This document shows positions 36,773 through 48,984 of a stretch of DNA of 64,000 bases, one piece after another. The stretch's first letter is position 1; each line of letters opens with the position of its first letter. The position numbers and the translations under genes were made by a program. A model generated the notes under the pieces. That model searched no databases and was not told where the DNA came from. It saw only the letters and a program-made list of their open reading frames with translations. This DNA is from Heterodera schachtii (taxonomy: Eukaryota; Nematoda; Chromadorea; Rhabditida; Heteroderidae): contig SIJG01000003.1 of NCBI GenBank assembly GCA_023374025.1, forward strand, positions 3,130,416 to 3,194,415, in the 5' to 3' direction.

Positions 36773-37750
36773 TAGAGCTGAGCGGGACCGGGATTTTTGA
36801 CAAAAACCGGGACCGGGATTTGCCGGGACCAGAAAAGTCGGGACCGGGACCGGGACCAAGTTTTTCGACCGGGACCGGGACCGGGACCGCAAGAAAAGCC
36901 GGGACCGGGACCAACCGGGACTTTTTCCAAGAGAAAATTTTTTTTGAAAAATTTTAAAAATTTTTGGTGAATTTTGTTACAAAAATTTCCTAAATTCAAA
37001 AAGGTACCCATAAAATTTTTTAATTTCTAAGAATTTTTCCATTATTCATTGGAAAATTTTTAAAATTTTCATTTTAGGGGGCGGGGGGAATTTTTGTAAT
37101 TTTCTGAGTCCCAAAATTCTGGATTTTTCTAACAAATTAACAATCTCTTAAAATTTTTAAGTCGCTGTTTTTGTTGCAATGTTTTTCGAAAAACTTTTGG
37201 AACATTGGGAGGGTCGGGGTCCGTCGGTGCCGATAGGCGCCGCCGGAAAAAATTTGAAATTTAGAGTGCGATTTGTTAACAGAATTTGTCAAAAAATGAC
37301 CAAATATTAGGTTAATTTGTGGTTTTAGGCTGTTTAAAAAAGGCAAAAATATAATTTTTATGTAGAAATATTTTTTATTAATTAAATTTCAATTGATATT
37401 GTTGGTAAAGAAAGAAAAAATTATCTGTTCCATCGGGGAATTGAACCCAAGGGACAAATAATGAAAGTCAAAAGGTTTAGCCACTTATCCACTTATGCAT
37501 ATGAAAATATGCTTTAAAAGAAAATAAATAATTTATTTTTTTTTCTCAAAAATTGTTTCTTCTCCACCAATTTTCTTCTCTTTTCTCACCCAGACCCCAT
37601 TCTTACCAGTGCTTATTTAGTCCCGCCGGGACCGGGACTGGCAAAACCGGGACCGGGATTTCTTTTTTTTCAAAAACCGGGACCGGGACCGGGACCTGAA
37701 AAAACCGGGATTTCCCGCCCCGGTCCCGGTCCCGGTCCCGCTCAGCTCTA
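36773..37750. mobile_element. hAT-type foldback MITE with GGGACC motif, long copy
   Basis: Ends tagagctgagcgggaccggg and cccggtcccgctcagctcta are flanked by 8-bp duplications atttagaa (36765-36772 and 37751-37758). Both arms are arrays of accggg/cccggt. The centre carries a tRNA-like segment (37428-37502, - strand) and a fragment of the 'ggtgccgataggcgccgccgg' repeat (37225-37245). It interrupts the 5' flank of the hAT gene that starts at 37808. Confidence 0.9.
37428..37502 (-). other. tRNA-like Pol III promoter segment (possible SINE core)
   Basis: On the - strand, TGGATAAGTGG (37491-37481) resembles box A and GGTTCAATTCC (37447-37437) resembles box B (10 of 11 consensus positions). Their starts are 44 bp apart and a T-run follows. 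The acceptor stem does not pair well, so it is not a functional tRNA. It is more likely a SINE core or a decayed tRNA carried by the surrounding MITE. A similar segment is at 63115-63171. Confidence 0.4.
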
Positions 37751-37807
37751 ATTTAGAACAACAACACATTTATGTGAAATCATTTAACTGTTTTAAAATT
37801 ACTTTTA

Positions 37808-39810
37808 ATGGATTCTGACGAAAATTCACCAATTGTTATCAACTTGGATAGCTACTGCAGGACTCCGCTAACGAGTCAGGAAAACAAAACTTATGAAAGA
37901 GCTGTGAGTTCATTTAAATTTTTAGTTTTTAAAAATATATGATTTTAAGCGGAAAATCAACCTTAAAGAAAAACAGTGGTCCAGGAAACCAATGAAAACC
38001 GTAAGCAAATATTCATGTGCTTTTGAAGAACTGCTTGAAGATGGAAAAGCAAGCGAGTTCCTCGTTTGCAAAATATGTGAACGATCATTTCAAAAGAAAT
38101 GTTGGCGCTCAATTTCGTAAACCAGTTTTTTATAACTTTTTTTAATAAATATAATTTCAGGGGTCATTACCAATGGCATTTCGGAGGCTATGACATTGAC
38201 AAGCTGAAGTCCGACTACAAAAACCAAATTACTTGTGCAGCATTGAAAGGCAACCCATTTCGTTTTTTCGAGTCGGAAGAATTCCATCAAATCGTTACAG
38301 CTTATGGTAAGCTGTGGTACGTTATAAATTTTTAAAAAAATTTTTAAGTGACATTTTAGCGTTGTGCATGAGAAAGTTGGAACTTTGTGTGAAAGCAGAA
38401 GTGTTACACCGTCGCGCATAGGAATTGCACAAGCAGTACGGGACCGCGCCACGGGGAGGGAAGAGCAGCAAGAATACAAAGGACTCTTGGAAAGGATCAA
38501 AATTTCCGGTGCTATCTGCTACGATTTTGGCAAAAACAAGAGGGACTATTTCGTAATCATCGCTCACGTCCTCACGAATATTTGTAAGAAGTTTTTTCTT
38601 TTATGAATATGTATTCGTTAGCCTTCTGCGCCCGTTCATCATCCACTTTGGTGAATGGAGTGGAAGCGAAAAAACGAGGAAGACAGTGACGGAATTCATT
38701 CACAATCTCCTAATCAAGAAAGGCGCGGCGGCATGTGAAACTGTTACGCAAATTGGAAGGACAACTGACGAGGGACAAAACATGTTAAGCGGTGGCGAAG
38801 GTGTGTTAATTATCAAGTCTTTTCAGCAAAATTGTAAAATGATTTTCAGAGCGTTTTTTGCACGTTCGATGCCTATGCCATGTATTGGCAACCATTGCAA
38901 GAAGGACAACTGACCCATACCATGGCAGTCGTCTTTCTGTTGCGGAGAAGCGACAACTGAATCAATTTTCCGATCAACTGAAAGAACTATCAAAATTCGT
39001 GACCACCGCAAAGTAGTAAAACATTAAAAAATTGTATTTTTGTGTTAAGAAATATCCCACAAATTGATGACTTTGCCGGATCGTTTCTGTTGGAGTCCGT
39101 GTGCACGCGTTGGCTGACCAACCACATGATGTGCAGGGCGTTTCACGAAGGAATCGACAAAATCAAAGAAGCAGTGGCACAGCATGGAGATGACTCGTTG
39201 AAAGCTGATCTTGCCGCACTTTCGGTCTTCAAAGAAGACTTTGAAGCATATACTGGGATTTTTGAGGCTTTTTCACTGGCAGTCGCGAAATTGGAGGCAA
39301 TTATTCAAAATTGAAGGAAAATTTTTAATTTAAGTTAAATATTTTAAGGTAGCAAAAAGCCCTACCATCAATTTGGTTCTCCCTGTGTTAGCCAAACTTG
39401 AACTTCATATTCAACGGTGCAGCGACGACCAAGGGGAGGAACATTCTCTTCAGCGAGCATTGGCACGCTCAGCTCGCTCCTGTTTGGCTCGAAAAATCGA
39501 GCGGTCTGTGAATCGGAAGATTGTGTGTGCCGCTGCCTACTTGGACCCAAATATATTGCGAAAAATGGAGTCAATTTCGAAGAAAGTTCCAAGATGGTCA
39601 CTCAATGTTTTTGTTTTTGTATTTCGTTTTAAAGTGTAAGGGTTCTGTTCGGCATTTGGTTACTCAACTCGAGTTGTGGGACAGAAGATGTACAGGTGGT
39701 GGATCGGCGACAGAAATTATTCTTGAAAATGATGTCTTTGCGGAATTTGCCTCATCCCCACCCGTGTCGAGCCTCGAGAATGAAATGCGACTTTACGTGA
39801 CTATGCCATG
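37808..39810 (+). pseudogene. hAT transposase, C-terminus removed
   Basis: Exons, partly by inference: 37808-37903, 37950-38116, 38161-38316, 38360-38583, 38622-38800, 38850-39012, about 39048-39313, about 39350-39600, then a last piece to 39810. The N-terminus carries a BED-like finger (CKIC near residue 75, then GHYQWH). Later motifs include RIGIAQAVRDR, IIAHVLTN, RCLCHVLATIA and CTRWLTNHM, the order expected for hAT proteins. The conserved C-terminal dimerisation region is absent here because the gene stops at atgccatg/taaggtgg; it lies inverted at 36295-36603. It is therefore inactive as it stands, though most exons lack stops, so the break may be fairly young. Confidence 0.75.
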
Positions 39811-39865
39811 TAAGGTGGAAAAAACCTAAAATAAGTTTAGTTTCCTACAATGCGGCAGAGAAGCG
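39811..39865. mobile_element. Terminal segment of a TAAGGTGGAAAAAACC element
   Basis: taaggtggaaaaaacctaaa followed by ataagtttagtttcctac occurs at 34355, 36605 and 39811. At the last two it abuts catggcat/atgccatg, the same 8-bp sequence in opposite orientations, next to the two separated parts of the hAT gene. TAAGG fits a hAT end, so this may be the TIR of the hAT family itself. The copy at 34355 carries the foldback element of 34410-36017; the copy here has the empty site. Confidence 0.6.
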
Positions 39866-40283
39866 AAATATGAGTAAAAGAATATTGCCACGTGGCCGAA
39901 ACAAAAAATATGAACAGCTCGATGATCGAATTAGCTTTATAAAATATAAAATTAATCTTTGTTACGAGAAGTACTGTATTTTTAATGCGAATACTGTATT
40001 TTTAAATATTGCATTTTTTGTAATGACTATTTTTCCACTTATTTTGTATTGACCATTTTTGCACTTTTTTTTGTAACAACCTTTATTGCATTTTTTTAAG
40101 TAGCACCCGTGCAAATAAACAGAGTGATGAAGAAGAAATGGTGATGCCGATGCAATTTGAATTTAGTATTTTTCACTTTCTATATTTATTTTGAATTTTA
40201 TAAAAAAATTTTTGCTTCTGTGCACTTTTGATAGCTAAATATAAATCAATTTTATAAAGAAATTCTTCGTGGAAATTTCTCTT

Positions 40284-40465
40284 TCAAGGCATTAGGTGAA
40301 ACGTCCGATTTTGGGTTGGTAGGCGAAATGTCAGATTTTTATTTAGTAGGCGAAACGTCTGATTTTGGCTTAGTAGGCGAAACGTCCGATTTTGGGTTGG
40401 TAGGTGAAATGTCGAGTAGGCAAAATGTAGGTAGGCGAGATGTCCAGTAGGCGAAATGTCCGTAC
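40284..40465. repeat. Minisatellite, about 27-bp unit (AGGCGAAACGTCCGATTTTGG)
   Basis: Five to six units of 'taggcgaaacgtccgatttt' decay rightward into shorter 'gtaggcgaaatgtc' units. No inverted partner was found, so it may be a solo end of a foldback element like 47506-48968. Confidence 0.75.
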
Positions 40466-40630
40466 ACCGATAAAAGTAGTAAAGACGAGGCACAAACACA
40501 AATTATTTTATGATATATAAGTGACCGGCCGAAACAAAGGTTGTCAATCGAACAAATAATTTTATTTTATTTAAATAACGAAGGAATTTATTTTATAAAA
40601 CATTATAATCAGGTTCGCAGATGTGATGAT

Positions 40631-41257
40631 TAGGGCGAGGATTCTTAGTTTTTTAACTATTTTTTCTGCGGCTTAGTTACGACGAGAAATGCACGAAAAA
40701 CACATTTTTAGCTCGGAAATTCTTCGTTTTAACGCCACTATTCATCACTAGGAATCACTATTTTGGAGCTTCGCCACTAAAAAAAATTATTTTGGAAGTT
40801 GGCCACTAAAATAAATTTTTGCCACTATTTTGGCGTTTCGTCACTATTTTTGCCATTATTTTGGCATTTTTTTGGAAATTTCCCAAAAAATGGAATAAAA
40901 ACAAAAAACACACCCCAAAAATCGACCTAAAAATTCAAAAAATACACCCCTAAGAATCGACCTAAAATTTTTCAAAAAATACACCCCCTAAGAATGGGAA
41001 AAATTTCACAAAAATTCTTCCCCCAACTATTTTTTCCTTGTTCAATATTTGCTAGAAAATATTTTGTAATTGCAATCAGTGAATAAAATTGTTTGCCTCA
41101 ATTTTAAATTATTTTCAAATTAAAAACAGCTATTTACAAAATTACACCACTAAATTTAGAACTTTTTCGTCACTATTTTTGCCACTATTTTGGCATTTTT
41201 TTGTCACTATTTAGTTAATTATTTTGGGGTTTTTTGCCACTAAAAATCCTCGCCCTA
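40631..41257. mobile_element. hAT-type MITE with CACTATTTTGG motif (TAGGGCGAGG ends)
   Basis: Ends tagggcgaggattcttag and ctaaaaatcctcgcccta are flanked by 8-bp duplications gtgatgat (40623-40630 and 41258-41265). The body repeats gccactattttggca in direct orientation. It is closely related inside to 41413-42031, but its terminal bases 6-13 differ. Confidence 0.9.
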
Positions 41258-41412
41258 GTGATGATTTATCATCATTTTGCTGATTTTAAGGAGCAATGAT
41301 GATTTTTTTTTTTTTGAGATGATGATTTAGGATTTTTGTGGCTTTTTGAGAAATTTTGAGGCTTTTGGTGAAAAGCGTCAGAATCTTTTAAATTTTGATA
41401 AATTGGCATAAG

Positions 41413-42031
41413 TAGGGCCGCAACTTTTAGTGAAGAAAAATCCCAAAATAGTTAACTAAAATAGTGAGTAAAAATCCCAGAAATAGTGACAAAAAGTCCA
41501 AAATAGTAACGAATAGTGAAATAATTTTCAGCCAAAAATTGAGCAAAAAATTTTTTTTTATTCACTGATTGCAGTTGCAAATGAGGTACATTTCCTTTCT
41601 AATATTTTCTCAGCAAAAATTGACATTTTCCAAACCAAAAATTTTGCCAAGAAAAAAAAAATTTGGGGGATGAATTTTGAAAAAATTTTTCAATTCTTAG
41701 TGGGCACATTTTGAAAAATTTTAAGTCGATTCTTAGGGGTGGTATTTTTGAAAAAAAAATTAGGTCGATTCTTAGGGGTATATCTTTTGTTTTATTGCAT
41801 TTTTGTTAAGGAATTTTCCAAAAAATGCCGAAATAGTGAAAAAATAATGACAAAACGTTAAAATAGTGATTTTTAACTATTTTAGTGACGAAGTCGCCAA
41901 AATAGTGATTTCTAGTGACCGATAGTGACATCATAATCGAAAATTTTTAATGCAAAATGCGTTTTTTGAGCTCCTTTCTTCAAAACAATTGAGCAAAAAA
42001 AAAAGTTTTTTCACTAAAAGCTGCGGCCCTA
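41413..42031. mobile_element. hAT-type MITE with CACTATTTTGG motif (TAGGGCCGCA ends)
   Basis: Ends tagggccgcaacttttagtg and cactaaaagctgcggcccta are flanked by 8-bp duplications ggcataag (41405-41412 and 42032-42039). The interior matches 40631-41257 in inverse orientation. Further fragments with yet other bases 6-13 start at 42952 (tagggtccctacttttagtg) and about 62753 (tagggacgtgaattttagg). Confidence 0.9.
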
Positions 42032-43089
42032 GGCATAAGGTTTGACATTTGGGTTTGTAATAGAGAATCAAAACGATAATAGAACCAATTTTTTTTCCAA
42101 AAACCCATAAAATTAAGAATTTTTTTAATGAAAATCTGCTAAAAATATAGTCAAAATTCTTAAATTTTTTCGCCAACCCCTGAAAGTCCTATACTTTCTT
42201 AAAAATTTGCTCAAAATCACAAAATTTGGCATTTTTGTGGACAAATCCTTTAACAAATCGCATTAAAAATTACAAAAATTTTACCGGTAGCGCCTATCGA
42301 TACCGCCGGCCCAGTATTCAAAATTTATTATGGAAAATAAAAATATAACATTTAAACAATGACGTTTAACTTTTTTTTACACTTTAAATCAGGGTCTCCA
42401 TCGAAACATTTTCAAAATAAGAACATCAAAGCCAAAAAGTAAGACTTTAGGTCAAAAATAAGAACATTTTGCAAAATTGCTTAAGATCGTTTATTTTTAC
42501 AATTTATCCGATCAAAAATGTATCAAAATATTATATTTTTCACCTCACATTATCGCATTTAACAATTTTGGGGAGGAAATTAGCAAATCGTAAATTTTAG
42601 TGCATTCGGGATCAAAAAATCTGATTTTTAACATTTTAACTTTAGGGGAATGAAATTGGCGAGGGGTGAGGGTCCGGCGGTTCCAATAATAATGAATTTT
42701 GTTAGGAATTAGCAAAATTTTCAGAAATTTCCAGCTTTTAGGTGAAAATAAGGCAGTATTCATGTCTCTAACACATGAAAAAAACATGGAACTTGCAAAT
42801 TCTAATAATTTTGGTTGTAAGAGTACGAAAACACTTTGTACATTTAGAATCAATAAAAAAGGATACTTTTGTTATTTTGCTTGAAGTTAGCAGTTTAGGA
42901 CTTTAGTTATAACTAGGGCGAGTTAAGGCAAACAATTTATTCACTGATTGCTAGGGTCCCTACTTTTAGTGACGAAAAAGTGCCAAAAAAGTGACAAATA
43001 GTGACATAATTTTCAGCCAAAAATTGAGCAAGTTAATTTTTATTCTGAAATTTATTTATTTATTCAGAAGAAATAAAAATATCCAACGA

Positions 43090-46000
43090 AGGGGTGACCA
43101 CTTACACGTTAGATTTTAGTAAAGTAATATAAAGTCCAAGGAGCTCTTTTACAGACTAAATTTTTGTATAACTCAATCCATTTATTTATTCGTTTTTTGA
43201 AACTGTCAACAGATGGAGCATCTGTTATATCTTTGTTGAGTTTAGACCATATTAAGGCCGTTCTGTTGATAAAAGAATTTGAAGTTTTACTGGATTGTGA
43301 TTTTAACACAACTTTACGTCTAAGATTGTAAGGGATGTGACCAGAAAATTGGGGAAATATGTCTTTTTTAAGATGAGTGAGACCATTGATGATTTTGAAT
43401 GCCTGAACTAAATCAATTGTTTTTCTCCTTTCTTCTCAAGTTTGAAGTTTGAATAAATCAAGTCTTTGTTTGTAAGGTATATACGGAAGCCTACATTTAA
43501 ATAAAGCAATTTTTGTAAAATATTTTTGGCATCTTTCCAATTTATTTATATCTTTTTGTATGTCGGATTCCAAATTTCGGGCGCATATTCTAAAAGAGGA
43601 CGAATGTATGTCTTGAATACTTTGGTCCAAATACGTATAGAGCGGGTTTTTAAAATTTTGGCAATATTGCGAATCCTTAAATAAGCAGCTTTAATAATTT
43701 TAGTATAATGATTTGAAAATCTTAATTTATTATCAATTAAAATGCCTAAATCACTAATAGATTCAATCAACCTCATTAATAATATTGTTGGATAATTTAT
43801 ATTGTTGTTTTGAATTATTTTTGCCGAGAAATAATATAAATGTTTTATTTTGGGAGATGTTTAAACCAAATGCATTAGACCATTTTCCAATATTATCTAA
43901 AGCAACATTTAATTGGCTTCTTTCATCACGAGTTTTGTAAGAAACATAAATTTTGACATCATCAGCAAAGAGCTTGATGCTAACTCCCGGAGGGATTACC
44001 TGCGGGAGGTCATTAATTAATGTATATTAAAAATAACAGAGGGCCAAGAACAGAACCCTGTGGAACACCAGACTGAATCGGATATAAATTAGAAAATTTG
44101 TTGTTAATTTTAACTCTGTAAAATCTATCCTTTAAAAATTCAGATAACCAACTTAGCAGTTTTCCCTTAATGCCAATGTTATGAAGTTTATTTATTAAAA
44201 TATTAATAGGAAGGGAATCAAAAGCTTTCCGAAAGTCCACATAGATACAGTCAATATTTTTCTTACGGTATATGCTGTCGTACCAATCTTCTAATACTGT
44301 AATTAGTTGAGTATTAGTAGATCGGTGTTTAACAAAACCGAACTGATGTTCGGATATTAAATTATTCAGATGAAGGAAGTTATAAATGCTTTTTGCAATT
44401 ATTTTTTCCATAACTCTACATAGACAGCAAGTAAGAGAAATGGGTCTGTAATTATGTGGATCATTTCGGTCACCTTTTTTAAAGAGAGGTATAACAATAG
44501 AATTTTTCCAAATTTCAGGAATTTTGCCTGTGTCCATTGATATTCTGAAAAGTTCGGAAATTACAGGAGAAAGAGTAAGGTGGCAATTACGTAAGATTTT
44601 AAAGGAAATTTCATCGTGGGATGTGGATTCTCGATTCAATAAATTTTTTAAAGTTTTAGAAATTTCATCGGCATTAAATTCACGAAACGGGCCAGTTGCG
44701 TCTGGCCAGTTGCGTCTGGCCGATTGCGTCTGGCCAGTTGCGTCTTGGCCAGTTGCGTCTGGCCAGTTGCGTCTGGCCAGTTGCGTCTGGCCAGTTGCGT
44801 CTTAGTACTTAAGGGGCCGGTTGCGTCTCAAACTTTTGGTTCAAAATAATGATTTTTCTGATTTATCCGAAGCCCCAAAAACGAAAGGAAGTAGAATTTT
44901 GAAAAATCGGTGCAAATATTAATAATTTTTTCTTAAAACGCATACGTATGAAAGTTACAAGCATTTTTTGAGAAAATTAAATTTAAAATTAAAAAAGTTT
45001 CAAGGGTTAACTAATTCGGAGTGAAACTGTGCGGGGTGGAAACATAGTGCACTTGTTTTTGAATTTTTTACATTTCATTTGTTTAAGTCTTTTAATATAG
45101 CCCGAAAATGGAAAACAATCAAATAATAACGAAACGAAACAACAAAAAATTCGAACATGAAGGATGGAGCAGCAGCAAATTGAAAATGATCACCAATATT
45201 GCCAAAACCCAATTAATCCGAATTTGATTAATGAAATGCTTAGGGGAATTTCCAGCAATTACCAAATGAATCAATGATTTTCTTTTTATTTTCTATTATT
45301 ATTTAGTTGTTATTTTCGTTTTAATTAAAATAGATTTTTTGTAATTCTCTATATGTACTTAATTTAATTAATACAAAAATTATTCTCTCAAAAATTGTAT
45401 CCTTTGAAAAATAGATTCAAAAATGTTTGAGACGCAACCGGCCCCTTAAGTACTAAGACGCAACTGGCCCAAGACGCAACCGGCTCCAGACGCAACTGGC
45501 CAGACGCAATCGGCCAGACGCAACTGGCCAGACGCAACTGACCCCTACCGTTAAATTCAATATCAGAAATAGATGGTCCATTGGGACTGGAAGGACAACT
45601 GCTAATTTGTGGAACATCTGAATTTGAAAAGGATTCTTGGAAAATTTTTGCAAAAGTTTCTGCTTTTAAGTAATCATCAAAAATAATTTGGTTCTCGTAA
45701 CTAAGAGAGCGGATTTGTTCAAAATTTTTTGTAAATTTATTTATATATTTGTAGATAGCATTTTTTCCTTTATTCAGAAAATTATTTTCATTTTTAGTAA
45801 CAAAGTTATTTATTTGAATTTTTATATGTAATGAAATGCTATCATACAAATGCCTATATTTATCACGGTTTATTTTTTGTAGTTTATAAAGTCTGGCTTT
45901 TTCCTTAATTGACAGTTTAAGACTCAATGGGTAGTTAGGCTTTCTGGATTTTTGACCGACAATGATTTTAGGCAAGTATAATTCTACATATTCTCTAAAA

Positions 46001-46200
46001 AGAAGGTAAAAATGATTAAACTTATCTTCAATGGTAAATTTTTGTAGTAATTTGTAGGGTAAAATTGAAGATAAGTTTAAATTTAGTAGATTAAGTTTTG
46101 TAGAATTATAATTGCGTACTGTAAATGTATTTGCCTTACTCTTATTCTGAGGAAATGACAATGAAAAATTAGTTTGTTCTAAAAATTTTTCTTGCTTTTT
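43090..46200 (-). mobile_element. CR1/Jockey-like LINE, 5'-truncated and interrupted
   Basis: Read on the - strand: an ORF2 region before the RT (46161-45560, KPNYPLSLKLSIKEKARLYK), then RT from 44680 with IPLFKKGDRNDPHNYRPISL, VDFRKAFDS, SGVPQGSVLGPLLFLIYIN (44067 to about 44013), and after a frameshift LFADDVKIY near 43965. The C-terminal parts at 43776-43436 and 43309-43109 are in shifted frames (SFINRTALIWSKLN is typical of CR1-type ends). No endonuclease domain is present. An 868-bp element at 44683-45550 splits it between the pre-RT region and the RT; joining across the duplication restores the frame. It is dead through frameshifts and truncation. Confidence 0.85.
44683..45550. mobile_element. 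Foldback element with GGCCAGTTGCGTCT minisatellite ends, inside the LINE
   Basis: The left end 44690-44818 is an array of gccagttgcgtctg (about eight units) and the right end 45428-45545 is the inverse array. The flanking duplication is ttaaattc, extendable to 9 bp as ttaaattca (44674-44682 and 45551-45559). The extreme ends cgaaacgggccagttgcg and (inverse) cggtaggggtcagttgcg match imperfectly. A 9-bp duplication would suit Mutator-like elements. The centre is AT-rich with no recognisable coding. Confidence 0.87.
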
Positions 46201-46269
46201 TGTTAAATTTCTATAAGAAAAAAAATTTTTTTTTTTTCATTTTTTTCTTTGGCGCGAAAACGACCTGGC

Positions 46270-46500
46270 CCGTCATTTTCTGTTCTCCTCTTTTTCTCTG
46301 TTCTCCTTTCAACTCATGCAATTTTTTCCTTTCCGTTTCTGTTTCTTTCAGCTCTTTTTCTCTACCATTCTCGATAAGATTTTCACTCTTTTTCCCTTTT
46401 CTCTCCTCTCTCTCTATCTCTCTCTTTTCTCTCCTTTCTCTATCTATCTCCTCTCTCTCTCTCTCTCTCCTTTCTCACTTCTCTCTCTCTTTTTTTTCCG
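46270..46500. repeat. CT-rich simple repeat
   Basis: ttctctctcc/tctctctatct microsatellite. The long Ser/Phe/Leu frames on the + strand come from this composition. A mirror GA tract (48985-49135) and another CT tract (49138-49315) lie on the far side of the 47506-48968 element. Confidence 0.8.
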
Positions 46501-47505
46501 CCTTCACTTATGTATGCCACTTTAAGCCATGGCTATTATCGAACGCAGTTTTTTCTTTGTGTTTACAAAAAGTAAACAAAGAAATGTTGAAATAATAAAT
46601 ATTGTTTACATGCAGATGAGGCTATGAATTTCACAACATAACTGCATTATCCATTTCGATCAGTTGCGAATCCCGGACCCGAATTTGAACAAAAAGCGAA
46701 AGTCCAAAATTTTTAATTTCGCATTTTTGCTTCTAAATCGGTTTAAACACATGGAAATAAATTGAAACACATCACTCTTTCAATAAAAGATAGGCAATTT
46801 AATAATAAGACGTTTTAAAAAAATGCGTAATTAAAAAAATTCGAACCTTCGATTTTTTGTTCGAATTCTGGTCAGGGTTCGAAATTGGTCGAAATGGATG
46901 TCATATTCATGGTCAGCGATCCAAAAACCACATAGTTACATTTTTTATGTCTTTAACAACAACAAAAAATCCATGTGGCCTAAACAGAATAAGTACCGAG
47001 GCGTCGAATGACATGGACGACACCCAACTCGTACTAGGCCAACTCGTACTGCCCCAACTCGTACTGTTTTTTGACAAAAAAATGGTCATAACTTTTGTCA
47101 AAGTCGACCAAATTAAACATTCTTGGTACCATTCGATAGCCCTTAATGTTCTCCATCTATCTGCAAAATAGAAGAAAATTTTATTGCTTTCAAAAAAGTT
47201 ATGGCCAAAAATCGTAAAAAAATTTTTTTTCGTCCATAACTTTTTTCAAACTTTATCAAATTTTTTGAAACTTGGTGGTTAGATAGAGAACATTAAGCGC
47301 AGGGCTCGTATCGTCCAAAGTCGGCTTCCAAGGACGGGTAGGCGGATTTGCAAGGACATAGTGCGGAAAATTCATGAAATCCAAGGACATTTAAAATTTT
47401 TATCTTATGAAATGAAAAATGGTTAATATTTATTCAAATGGCTCGTCTCTTTTCGCCAGATTTTGCGGCGTGTTTTTTTATAAAATTTTTGGGACAAGGG
47501 GGGGG

Positions 47506-48968
47506 GGCGCGCTGTCATTTCGTCCCGCGTCGTTTCGTCCCGCGTCGTTTCGTCCCGCGTCGTTTCGTCCCGCATCGTTTCGTCCCGCGTCGTTTCGTCC
47601 CCCAAGCCAAAATTAGTCGTTTCGTCCCAAATTTGTTTTATAAAATATTTAGATTTTAAGTGTTAACACTAACAATTTTTCTGGGTTTAGTTAAACAAAT
47701 CATAAATTTACGAATTTAGACGTATGATGATGAATCGTAAAAAAATTGAAAATCTTCAGAAATGTCGTAAGCGCAAGTTTTTGTATAACAATGACAGTGA
47801 AAACGAAACGCTATCTGCTGATCACCGTGAACAAAATGAGAACAACAACGACCGCGACGATGATTTTGAAGAACACGCCATCGTAAACTTCGAACTTGGA
47901 GAAACGAAAAGAGGAGGTGTCTGCATTTGGTTTAATGGTGAGAAAAGAATTTTTCAAGAAATATTTTCGTTTTTAAGAGTTCCGATTTACGCTCAAACAA
48001 AATGAGTTGTGGAGATGCAGTGTGCGTGACTAATGTATGGGGAACAGTCTGTGCGTGGTGAAGCGGTTCGACACTCTTTCAGGTAAAACAATTCAAAAAT
48101 TGACTTGACTTTATAATTTTTTCAGAAATGTCCTATCTTTGCCATTGTTGCCACCAACTTACGTCAGACGAGCATTCATTGTCATTGTCGGCACCGCCCC
48201 TATGGAGATGGAGCAGTTTCTCCTCTACTTTGCGAGGACATATATCGGAATGACGCAGCAACAGCTGCTTGACGGTGACAATGCGTTTGGAGTTCGTCCT
48301 GGTGGTCTTTCTCCATTTTCGTGTCCGTTTTTTTTCATTTTGTTTTATTTTTCTTTAATTTTCTTTTAAGCGTTTGCTGAAACATCATTTGCGTCCGTTG
48401 GATCTGACCATACGTACTCACTGCAGCCCTTGCAATTTTTCTCAGTATTTTTTTAGACAGACAAGTTGACGCAGCGAGGTCAGCTCGGAACTTCATACAC
48501 AAACGACACAAACGCTACGTGCTGCAGGACGCAGTCATCATGAGAATTTTGGCGGATGCAACATACAACAACGATGCCGAAATTCACGATGTTATGACGG
48601 CTCTTGGTCTGCAGGTCGAAGGATATGCAGGAAAATTGAAGGACTATGGAAATACAGAAGATTCGATGAATGCCCCTTAGAATTTGTTTGATCTGTTTTT
48701 TCAATTATGTTATGTATGTTATTTGCTCAATTAATAAAGTATTTTATTAATTCATTAACTATGGATCGGATTTTAGTCTAAATTCTGCCAAAATAGGCAC
48801 TAATAACTCGAAATGTAATGCCTTTTAAAAATATAATTTAATTTGGGGACGAAACGACTAATTTTAGCTTGGGGGACGAAACGACGCGGGACGAAACGAC
48901 GCGGGACGAAACGATGCGGGACGAAACGACGCGGGACGAAACGACGCGGGACGAAATGACAGCGCGCC
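47506..48968 (+). mobile_element. Mutator-like remnant with CGTTTCGTCCCG minisatellite TIRs
   Basis: The left end ggcgcgctgtcatttcgtcc followed by about five cgcgtcgtttcgtcc units is mirrored at 48870-48968. Between them lie + strand coding pieces: about 47724-47940 plus a continuation after a short intron reads GGVCIWFNG then FRFTLKQNELWRCS, like a FLYWCH-type zinc finger. 48139-48310 reads YVRRAFIVIVGTAPMEMEQ. 48475-48680 reads RSARNFIHKRHKRYVLQDAVIMRIL, like the C-terminus of MULE transposases. The DDE core between them is missing. No clean target duplication was found next to the G-run at 47498-47507. The MULE call is tentative; the TIR structure is certain. Confidence 0.6.
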
Positions 48969-48984
48969 ATCCATCCAATGAAGT

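Noticed and set aside
37428..37502. Functional tRNA gene
   Set aside because: Boxes A and B are present, but the acceptor and anticodon stems do not pair, so it is only listed as tRNA-like.
46200..46595. Ser/Phe/Leu-rich membrane-like protein
   Set aside because: It is a CT microsatellite translation.
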